Source: Elysia marginata (lineage: Eukaryota > Mollusca > Gastropoda > Plakobranchidae). From it: DNA of 57,427 bases. Below, one piece after another: positions 28,501-40,500 of the stretch. The stretch is taken from positions 109,702 to 167,128 of the forward strand of contig BMAT01004252.1 in NCBI GenBank assembly GCA_019649035.1, written 5' to 3'. The notes under the pieces are model-generated. The model did no database searches and was not told the DNA's origin. It saw nothing but the letters and a program-made list of their open reading frames with translations. Every line of letters begins with the position of its first letter. Within the stretch, counting starts at the first letter, position 1. The position numbers and the translations under genes are program-made.

Positions 28501-31500
28501 GGTTGTGAGGTTGTGAAACAGACTGCTAAGCGATGTTTCGTTTGGTTTCAAAACTTTTTTGTTATGATAGTTTTGGCAATCGGGTTAAGCTCATGAAAGA
28601 TTTTTGTTACTTACACATTAACAAGTATTATTCCCGATTTTTTTAGTCGGCCATGAATAAGTATAATTATAGTTTCACTAGTCCCTGTTGACGCAGTTTA
28701 TACATAATTGTTGTTAGCAGGTTTGTAATAAATATGACAAGCATGCATATACGTTCACTTGAACCGATATTTGTATGCAGCGTATTACTTATGTTAGGTA
28801 TAGCATTCTCTTATAATGAGTTTATATTCGCGATTTTGACATTTTGAGATAAACAAGCATCGCCAGTTCGCTTCAATGCATTAATATTGTACATTGCGCG
28901 TGTGGAATTATTTTACTAAGGAAGTACGCTTAGGTTGTACTCAACCTTATGAAGTTAATTTTTTTTTTTACTGTGGCGAACATAACTTGATCTCATTAGC
29001 TTTCATTGAGCACTTTCCGTTTCTGCTGAAGGCATGAGTTTTGAGAATGTACATGTATCTCCCAACCCCTCCCCTCTTCTCTCTCTCTCCCTCGTTCTTA
29101 CTCTCTATCTCCCTCGCTCTTACTCTCTCTCGCTCTTATTCTCTCTCCCTCTCTCTCGTTCTCTGTAATTTTTTTTCTCTTTCTCTATCTATGATCTCTA
29201 TTATATACATTTATCTCTACATCGCATTCTATTCAACCTTTCAATATGACTATTCCCTTTTCTCTCCTTCCTTACATGTGAAGTTTCTAATATAAATCTG
29301 CTAATAAAAAACGGGATCTCTCCTTTACCTCTTCTCACTCTACTTTTCACTTTTTTCTATATTTTGGATCTCTTTTTCGTAATTGTCATCTATGTCTTTT
29401 GGCCCAATACCGTCTGTCTGTCTGTATGTATGTCTCTCTCTCTCTCTCTCTGTCTGCCTCTGTCTGTCTATCTCTATATTTCTCTCTCTCCATGTATCTA
29501 TCTATCTCCCTCTCCCTTTTTCTGCCATTCTCTCTTTTCCCTCCTCTCTCTCTCTCTCTCTCTCTCGTTCTCTCTCTCTGTCTTCTACGAACGCCATTTC
29601 GTTTATTTCTCTTGGTTTTATATTTGGGGTAATGAAGATTGTTAATTACTTCATTCTGCATCTATGTTTTTTTTCTGTGTCTCTCAGTCTCTATTTCTAT
29701 CTCTGTTTTATGTCTATCTCTGTCTGTCTCTCCAGCTCTCTAGTTCTCTCTCTCGCTCTTTCTATCTCTCTCTTCCTCTCTCTCTAGCACTCTCTCTGTC
29801 TATATCTTTCTCGGGCGCACATAAATACCCTCTCAGTCTATCCAGACTTTCTTCTCTCTTTTTCCCACACATTTTTATTTCAGCTCGTTTTTATTCCTTT
29901 CTCTTTATCAGCTATAGCTCTTTTACTGAAATTTACAAGCTTTTAAAAAAAAAGATACACTATATATATATTCGTACGTTAAACTGTAGCTATGTCCTTA
30001 ACTTTATTTTAGTCTTTATATTTTACATAATTTGCTTTTTAAATAACGCGTGATGTCGTTTTCATCCTTTTCCTTCATTCACACCTCTTTCACTCACAGG
30101 CACAAAATCTCCCTTTCTTAATATTTCTCTCAGCTACTTTTTTCTAACTTTCACCTGATGTTTCAATCTGTACTTGCTCTTGTTCATTGACAATGTAGTT
30201 TTCACCTATCTGTGTCCTATTCTTTCCCAATCCTTCCATCCTTACTCCTAATTCTGTCTTATGTTCTGTATTGCTTTACTCTCAGTAATCAGTCTGAACC
30301 AACTGTTTCAATAACTAGCTTTCTCTTTCACTGTATTTGCCGACCTTTTTACTTTCCTCTTTTTTTTTGCTTTGGTACACCATCTGCAGACATCTACAGA
30401 ATACAAATGTATTCCTACATCAATATATCATATTAAAAAAAATTGGGTTATAGTCTCCACCGCCGAAGGCAGTCTCAAGACTTTACATATTTCCCCCAGC
30501 AGGCCAATACACACTAAGCAAATTCAACTCATATTTCAGAGCATTACAGCACAGCTGCCCATTAGGCGCTCAATTACTAACATTCTAAGAATTTAAATCA
30601 CTGCGAATAGCCAGGTACCCATTTTACAGATGGGTTGACTGAGAAAAGTGTGAATAAATTGCTTTCCTAAGGCAGTTACAACATGCATAATGGTTGGGAA
30701 TCGAACCCGCGACCGCCGGATCACAAGTCCGACGCGCTAACCAATTCTATATTTTTTGTTTCAGAAGCTTGGTAATGTATGCCTAATAAGTCGCATAGAA
30801 ATAACAACATACCTGAGAATTTATTTCTTTTGATTGAGATTTGAGATAGAATAATACAACACTGTCAGGTTTTTTTTTTCTAAAATAATTCTCGGCTTTT
30901 GATAATTTTAAAAGCACAATGTAAAAAAAAAGAGATGAAAATCGCTTTTTCTCGTGTGCTTTCTATTCTTCTTGTGACCCAGTTTGATGAATTGATTAGA
31001 GAACTTTTTTTGATAGTTTATGCTGCAAGATACACTACTTTGACAAAATAAATTTATATCTTTTTTAAAACAAATATGCTCTTGACAAATTTTAAGTTTC
31101 AAAATGTAGCATTCTGTGGGTAAAATTATTAGAACATTACTAAACCCTCCGCTCTAAAGAGTCGCGAGGGAGCCTTCCCCATTACAAGTCCATCTCGGAC
31201 TGAGTGCGTCACCACGGAGCCAAAAGTTTTAAGCTTAGTCTCTTGCTATGGTGACTTTGAAAGTTGTTAATTCGCGGGAGGTCCTTTTCTGTGACTATAT
31301 CAATAGCACTGCTTCAATTATTTTTTATACACACGGGTCTCATTTTATTTTCCAAACCAGTTATGTGATTCTTATAAATACTCACAGACGTCCTAAAGCC
31401 ATATATGAGATTGATTTCTATTTGTTATGTTACTTTTTCGAGTGTGCTTTAGTTGTTCGTTTTCAACCAATCATATTTCAGGAAGTGGCTTATATGATTT

Positions 31501-34500
31501 GTTATATTATTTTTTTTTCGTTTCAGAACAGAGAACGCAATTTAGTGAAAGATGACGACTAGCCTCTATTAAAGCAGTATAAATTTACCATTCTGTCACC
31601 AAGCTCTTTGAAAGTATGCGATCTACTTTTAAGGTTGCAAGCATCTGGTGTACTCTCTGTCTCTTGATCATCCTCAGAGACTTGATCACATATCATTTTA
31701 ACATAATTGACTCAATCGGCACAAACAAACGTTCAACTGGCTCCCGAAACAGAAGAATTGAAGAGAACAACCTAGCACTAGCTTTCGATAGAGATCGAAA
31801 CAACGATGTCGATTCGAAAATTTTTCTTCCCTATTTATCCAGAAAAGCCTTAGTACTTCAAACTTTGCTCAAACCAATTAATGTAAAGGATATTGAAATA
31901 AAGGAAAGCATAGAAAAAGGTGGCGAGACTAATTTAAAACAAAGACATTTTTGGAGTGCATTCCTAAATAATAATAATAATAATGATAATAATAAACTAA
32001 CAAAAACAATTCATGCATATCGAACAAAAAGAAGCTCAAGCGTCGCAAATCCAGACTCCACAGCTCCCAAGACAAATGGTTCTGCAAACCCCGCAGTTAG
32101 TTTAGGGTTGGATGTCAACAGCACACAAAACGACTTGTTTCTGACAACAGCAGAACCGACGGCAGAACCTTGTACTGCTAATACTTCAAGCGAGGACAAT
32201 ATCCCTGTAACATCCAACTCCGCTTACACAGAGGATCTTTTGTCTTTAGACAATGAATCTCTTACAGAACCGGAGTCGGAAGGTTATTCAACCGAAGAAT
32301 GGACTGAGATGACGGAGCCGACCAGTGAACCTTGTACTGCAACCTCAGATGAAGCTTTATCTACTGCAGAATCTATCTCTTTTGTTCCTGAACGTTTTCA
32401 GAGTGAAGATGGCGAAGAAAGTGAACGGGTCGAAACTGCTCACATGGAAATTTCCTTGGAATCTACATCAACGCCCACCCACCATGAAGGTTTGGTGACT
32501 TCGGAGGAACCAACTGCAGAACCTTGTACTGGTGATTCCGTCGACGAGATTTCTACATCTAAATTGGCAGACTTGTCACCGAAAACAGAAGTAGAAAACT
32601 CTTTGACGACAGAAGTTGAACCTTCGGGTGAGCCATGTACTGCAACATCATCAGAAGAAGGTTTAAACTTTGCAGAATCGGTCTCTTTGGACCCTGAACG
32701 TTTTGGAAGTGAAGATGGTGGAAACAGGGAAAAAATAGACACGTCGCACGTGGAAATTTCTATCGAATCTACATCATCGCATGGACATTTGAAAAGTTTG
32801 GTGACGACGGAAGAACCAAATACAGAGCCTTCTACTAGTGATTCATTAGAGGATACTTCTTCGTCTCACAGCTATTCAGAATGGACAGATTCATTACTAG
32901 AATCAGAAACAGGAGACTCTTTGACGACGGAAGCCGAGCCTTCAGGTGAGCCATGTACAGCAACTTCAGAGAGCATTTCAATCGCAACAAATATCAGTAT
33001 AAGGGTAGAGAGATCCGCAGAGTCTGAAAATATCAAACATTCCGCAACAGTTGGCGCATATTCAGAGTACGAACCAGGTTATCATTCGATGACGACAGAA
33101 GCACAACTAAGGATTTTTCTCGGGTATACCACGGAACCAGATATTACAATTGCACCTGAGACTTCAACAGCAAAAATAACAGAAAATACCGTAGTATCAG
33201 AACAAAAGACAGAAACAGAAAACGAGACTGGATCAGAAAATGAAACTGATCTTTTAACTACCACTGAACCACAAAATGAAACAGAACCAGAACACGAGAC
33301 ATACCCAGAGCACGAGACCTACCCAGAACACGAGACATACCCAGAACACGAAACATACCCAGAGCACGAGACCTACCCAGAACACGAGACATATCCGGAG
33401 CATGAAACTGAACCAGAGCACGAGACATATCCAGAACACGAGACATATCCGGAACACGAGACATATCCAGAACACGAGACATATCCAGAACATGAGACAT
33501 ATCCGGAACACGAGACATATCCGGAACACGAGACATATCCGGAACATGAAACTGAACCAGAACACGAATCTGAACCGGAGGGAGAAATCTGGCCGGAGCC
33601 TGGTCCTGATTGGTCAAAAGCCGTCGATATCTTCGGTTGGACATGGCCTTTTCACGTAGGCTTGTTTTCTGCCGTTTTCCTTTTAGTCACCATTGCTGCA
33701 GTCTTTGTTATGGCATCTTCAGTTGCAGAGAAAGGCTGGAAACAGTGCAGCAAAAGTGTGATTGCACTTTCTTTGCTTATACTTTCATTTTCCTTGACGA
33801 GGGCAATCTTTTTGTTAACTGACGCCTACGGCCACTCTGGGACTGTGTCACTGCTTTTCTTGAGGATCATGTTTTCTCTGGGACTTCCCGGATTTTCGGC
33901 CTCTTTTTCAAACTTGTTACTTATTATCTTAGACACAACGAAAACTACACAAAGCCCACCGAGATTTCTAAAGCTGTCTTTCATTTTGGGAATGTACGCA
34001 GTGCACCTAGTTGTTGTCTTGGTTTCCGATATCCTTGTGTTTACGATACAGGGTTGGATGAAAATTATACTATTTATGTGCCAGCTCTTCTTCATCGCCT
34101 ATGGGACAGTAGCCGGAGTTGGGTTTTTCTACGCAGCACGGATTCTCAAACGAAACCTGAAGGCCTCAGAGCATGCAAAAGGTTTGTACTGATGTAGATT
34201 AATATAAAACAGGTCGTTAGAGAGTTTGGTTTTTTTTTAAAGATAACAATATATCTTTAAAAGGAGCAATCAAGATCAGTTGGCGAGGTTTTTTGTTTCC
34301 TCTCTATCTCTCTAACATAACTATATCTCATTAGTCTGTTTTTATTATTAATGCCTGATGTTATTGTGAACTTTCCCTTTCCACTACAAGCATGAGTTTC
34401 AAGAATGTACAAGTATCCGAAAAATTGATTTAAACCCCATCCTCTCCCTTCCCCTTTCTCTGTCTTTCTCTTGCTCTCCCTCTCTCTCTCTTTTTTCTTT

Positions 34501-34527
34501 CCGTCTGTCTGTCTGCCTGTCTCTGTC

Positions 34528-34566
<39 letters not shown>

Positions 34567-37500
34567 GTCTCTCTCTCTCTTTCACCTGCTACTTATCCAC
34601 AATTACATGTCTATTATGTCTATCTACTTATACAGTGGATACACTGCTATAAAGTTTTACTAATATAATGCTTTACTAATAAGCGAAATGGTTTCACAAA
34701 ATTCTACAACGTAAGTCATGATTTCTAAAATTTGTCACCAGAGAAAACGGTGTAAATAGAAAAGACAAGTGTTTTTGGAATCCTAACTTCGATATTTTTA
34801 AATGGAAGAACAGAAAAAAATACTACCCAAAAAACTATGTTTTCTTAAAAAGTATGATTGCTTTTTGCAACCTTCCAAAAATAAATTATATCTGAAACTC
34901 AACAGATCCATTATCAAATCGGCTTCGCGTGTTACGGATTCTCTCTTATACTTCTGGGGGCGTCGCTATCTGTGTGGGAGGAGTCAACATGTATATGGCA
35001 GTTGGTGAAATGGGCGTGTTCAGCGACGTGTTGTTTGTGGAAGAGCGCAAGTGGTGGTGGGTACAGACTGTCACTCGCGCCTTAGAGGCACTAGCCTGCT
35101 CCATGGTAAGTTTAGGCGTGTTCGCAGTACCCAAAACCGTTTTCATTTAACTTTGATTGATTCTATCCTATAAAAAGAATAAAAAAAGAAGAAAAGAAAT
35201 CTCTTGTCATAGTTGTTATCTCTGTTATAATACAGAGTCTTTTTTTTTTTTGCAAAAGCAAATATGTTTTTTTACCCTAATTTAGTTACTTTGCACGTTA
35301 AAACTGAGAATAACATTACGGAGAAGCTAGGAAATATCATGAGGTATGAAACGGAGAGATAGACTGTGCAGGCCTTGAACAAAACTTGATTGACTTTTTG
35401 CTTATTTCAGCGCTATTTTCTCTGAGAGGCACTGTTGTACTCAAAAGGAATGTGTAGTTATAAGGTCTTGTATTTACCTCTTTAGCTGTAACAAAATTGG
35501 CTTATCTTAAAACAGTTTCTGCTTACGGAAAACTCGATTGCTCTAAACATACCTTGTTTTCACACACTCCAACCTCTTTGATTCCATTATACAAATTTAT
35601 GAGTTCTAACAAAGAAAAATCTTCTTAAAAAATCTAATCATAAAAAGTCCTGTCATACTCTGACTTTTCAGGTTCTTCTTGCCTTCATGAACACAGCCAA
35701 GGCAGCTTCTATACGCGATGTCTGGTTTCGCTGGACAAACAGTTTGCTTTCGTCCTCTCTTTGCCCATGTGCACCTCAGCAGAGAAGAGTAGGAGATATA
35801 GAGGCTGCGACGAATGCAACAGCGAACAGGAAACATAAAGAACATGAAACAGTCACTACAGAAATGTGCTGATCTTTGTGACTGCTTTATGCATGTAAAA
35901 TACTTGTTTAATATTTTGTTTTTCTACTTTATGTGATAAAACTTGATGAGCTAATGAATCTGACCTATTACTACCCAGAAATAGTCACGTGACTATTGGA
36001 TCAACAAATCGCCTTGTGGCGGATGTTATTTGGGGTACTGTTAGGGATGTTGTTTAGTGTCACTTTTAACAGCCTTAGTTAGACTAGATCTAGATGATTC
36101 AAAAAAAGACACAAACCAAGTTTTCAACCTTGGACCCGAACCTTGGTCAGCTTTTCATAGCATTTTATGAAATCCCCACTTTTCTTGATACTTTCTAGGC
36201 CAAAATCCCTTCTCTAATGTTGCCTTGGGAGTGGGACTGGGTGTATTGGTGTTGACTGGCTTTCGTACATCATTCGGTAGATCCAGATCTAGAACAGAAT
36301 GACAGAAACGTTGTCACTCAAATTTGTCATCCCAAAATAATTACTTCCAGTGTGCTTTATAGCTGTGAAAGATACAATTAATTTAAGTATTTCTTTTACA
36401 TGCAAAAAGACTAGATCTAGATATGTATACGAGTCAGAATACAAAATCTTTAGCCTAGCCCCAAGAGGCAAGAAAATTCAAGTGACATTATTTACATAGT
36501 ATCTAACCCAAGCAGCACCCCAAATGAAATCCGCCGTTACTATTTATACCAACCAATGAAATCATACTATTTTTCTAGACCTATCGGCACTCGCGTAACA
36601 TAAAATTAAACATGGAATGATGGGAATCCGAAAGATATTTTTGAATGGTAACCCCCGCTGACCCCAAGACCCACGTGACATTTTGGAGATATAGGTCAAT
36701 TTCATTGCAGAAAAATAATAACTTTCACAGTTGTTTATACCCAATGTTTTCCGCAACCAAAATGTAACTTAATAGAGCCATGTTGACAAAATTGGATCGT
36801 ATGTTGTTTTTTTTTCTTTTCATGTTTATAGAGGAAAAAGCAAAACTAACAACAGTGTTAAAAAAAGGACAGAGTTTTAGGATATCATTGAGGATAGCAA
36901 AAATAGGACTAAAATAAAGAAAACAAGTTGCGCTTTAGGAAAGTAACAGTTCCTTACTTCTATTATGTAGATGATTTCTATTGGCAATACATGTAATTTT
37001 TTTTTGCAGTGAAAGCCAAACGGTTTCAGCGTCTCTGTCCAGAAAATATCTATGATTATATTTTTCATTTCTGTTCAATATGGCAGAACAGCTAATTTTT
37101 AACATTTTGTTAAATTCTTTATTTTTTTTTTACTACAGCACATATTTTAAGTTTTGCTCTTTACGTAATATGCTTTAGAATCGTAATGCTCCTGCTAACA
37201 AAGTCCTCAGAAACATCGATAGCTTTGCTTCATCAACGTTTTAACATCTTAAAAGCGTATCAATTTCTCCAATTAAAGCAGATTGTTTGAATTGTGATTG
37301 TTTACAGTTTGAAAAAAAAACTGTACTCTTGTAACGTTATTATTTTTTTCTTTCTATCATCATAGGCAAAAATATTTTGTTGCCTATCATTATTATTTCA
37401 TTCCAAATAATATAATTACTTGCGACTTTCGTCATTGTAGTATTCTTATCAACTCTATTGTAATACTCAGTTCGATAAGAATGTTTATAATAGCTCGATC

Positions 37501-40500
37501 GATACCGTGATTTCACTAAATACAAACGTCTCACATAGTTTTAGATAAAACGTTTTCCTGTAATACTTATTAATACACAATGTGTTCGAGTCATAGTGTT
37601 TGATAGATCATTTTGCTGTAATACATTTAATTATCTTTGCACGCATACAACTATGTTTTTTAAAGTTCAGATCTCAACCTTTTATATTTATCTTACAGTG
37701 TTTATGACGCGATCTTGCTCAACCAATTAAAAGTAAAGTGTTCAAATATCAAAACGAATCCTGAGGCACGTTTTATTACAGCTTCGTATTATTGGGGCAT
37801 ACGTGTTTGAAAGTTTGTGGGGTTTTGTTCATGATTTTATTCAAATATTATTACGTTATATAGATAAGTTTGAAAGACGTCCGCCCTCTAGAAAAATGGA
37901 AGCAAATCTTATTATGAGGAGCCGAGAGGCCCCAAGAAACGGGAAAAAACCATGAAATGCAGGGCCTAAAATGGAAGAAAACACGACGTCCTAAACCTAA
38001 GATGGATTTACTGTAGAGTCTAATGTCTTTTACATCTAGATCTAAATCTTCAAAGGTTCTAGATTAACTTCATATATTTAAAACTTAATATATAAAATAT
38101 ATCATAGACATATATCTCACCTAGATTATAGTTTATAAAGCAAAATTAAACAAACAAAGTTGGAAAATGTTTGAAGAAATACGAAGGTACAGAGAGGTCA
38201 CATTTTGCATACTTATGTCCACCGATTTTCAAAATGGTACGCAGGAGAACACATTATAAAGAACTTAGTTTCGACCGCTTCGAGTGTTGAATCGTGTATT
38301 ATTTAGGTTAGATCTAGATCTAAAGTATTTAGATTAAGAGTCTAAAATTTTTATTTTAAACTGGAAATCTTTTTAGATAATCTAAATTTAGAGTTAGGAA
38401 ATCTTGATCTAGAGAATGTGTCAGGCCTTGATCTGGCCTTAATTTTGGCCGTCATTTTTATTCCATTTTAAACTCTGCGTGTCATGTTCGATCCTTTTTT
38501 AGGTTGATAGTGTAGTAAGACGTGTCATCCGGAAGAATTTGAATGCCGAAGTTGATTTTATTATTGATTTGGGTTGATTGGGGGCCAATGTATCCAAAAC
38601 TGTCGAGGGACAAGTTTTCCAACCTTTGGACACCACCTTCAGGGGCCCCTATTTGACTTTGGGGCCAGAGGTGGGGCACCTGGGACTGAATTCATACTTA
38701 ACTTAACGCCACAGAGAAAAGCGGTAAAATAAAGAATAAATAAGATAAAAAATATAATTTTTGGTTTTTTTTATCACGCTTGATCTATTTATGATGTTTT
38801 CAAAGCAATCTGAAGTAATATAAATCCACCCACGGTTGTATTACTGCCAGAGTAGTCAACTGGGGCTCAATTTATGTCTAGCTTGCCAAAGAATGGAGAG
38901 ATTTAAAAAATTGTTATCAATCTTGGGGTTTTTCGTCAAGCTAAGTCTATTTTCAAAGTCATTTAAAGTATTTAACACCCACTTCCGGTTGTACTGGTAC
39001 TGAGTTAGTGTCTGGATTCGCAAAGAATTTAGGGATTTTAATGATGTAGTTATAAATTTTAGCGGTTTCCCTGTATTTTACATGTAGTTATGATGCTTTA
39101 AAAGTAATTTGAAGTAATTTCAATCTACTTACAGTGGAGTTAGGGACAGATGTGGTCCCTGGAACTGATATTTTGTATTTTTTCGCATAGAATTCAGGGG
39201 TTTTAGGGATGTAAAAATCAATATTTTTGGATTTTCGCCATGATTATAGTCATGATGGTTTTCAAAGCAAATTGAATAAATTTAATAAATTTCCAGTGGT
39301 ATTGGGGACAGATGCGGACCCAGGGACTGCATTTTTTTGTCGAGCTTGGCAAAAAGTGTAGGGATTTTAAAGGTATGTTTTATTGACCGTGGGATTTTTC
39401 ATCATGCTGGATCTATTTATGACATTTTCAAAGCAATTTCAAGTAAACTGTATCCACTTCTGGTGGTATTGGTTTCAAAATAGTGTCTAGGTTCGCAAAG
39501 AGAGATTTTTAAGATGTAAATATCCTTTTTTTTTGTTTTTCACCAAGCTCGATCTAGTTGTAATAACTATTTTCGAAGTAATTCACAGTAGTTTTTTATC
39601 AACTTCGGGAAATATTGCGACCAGATGGTGCCCCATACAACTAAACTAATATCTAGCACCGCAAAAGATGTAGGGATTTTAAAAATGCAAAAGTCAACTT
39701 TTTGGGTTTCATGTCGCGCTGGATCTTGTTGTGATAATTTCAAAGCAATGTTAAGCCAATTCCGTTTAAAAAAAACTAAATTTGTAGTCAAGCAATTATT
39801 CACTTGTTGTGACAACAATCTTGCAACACCGCCTCCTAAGGGTTTTGGATGACAAAAAGTTTTTATGTTTGTTTTTTTTTTTGTTAGGGGACCAGTCTGT
39901 CTAAAGCTATCGGGGCCAGATTTTCCGACCCTTTGCGCCTTCAGGAGGGGGAACTTGTGATATTAAGGCTCCTCAGACCTAGCTTTGCAAAAAGTGGATA
40001 TATTTTAATTATCTAAAGATCTATTTGATTTTTCACCATAATGAACCCATTTAGGATAGCTTTTTTTTTGGACAGCTTAGACCCCAATGATATTTAAACA
40101 GCAAAAAAGTCTACTTCGGCATTCATATTCTTTGGGAGCGTTTTATACGAATGGATAATAACTTAGAGTTTAACATTTCGAGACACCAAAAATGTGAAAA
40201 TTTCACCGGAAGTGGACTCAGCCAATTTCCAAATGTTTTGAAAACATCATAACTATTTTCAGCACTATGCAAAACGTCAAGATCGATATATCTTAAAAAT
40301 TCTCCATTCTTTGCGGAGTTAAGCACAAATTGCGACCAGAGACCACACCTGGCCTCATACCAAAAAACAAAAAGGACCCCTGGAGATGGCGCCCAAAGGT
40401 CGTAAAACTTGACCCCCAGTATTTTTGGACGCACGAGACCTTAATGAACCATGAACAACAACAAAAATTAACTTCGGCATCTAAGTGCTACGGAGCGTTT

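Noticed and set aside
29041..30053. Several Ser/Leu-rich overlapping frames
   Set aside because: They come from CT/CTGT simple sequence and have no conserved domain or splice context.
31138..31230. Possible tRNA-like or SINE fragment upstream of the PRRT-like gene
   Set aside because: It is GC-richer than its surroundings, but no A-box/B-box pair or match to the three SINE families could be seen.
33254..33659. Long open frames on both strands over the YPEHET repeat
   Set aside because: They are shadow frames of the 18-bp minisatellite, which lacks stops in several frames.
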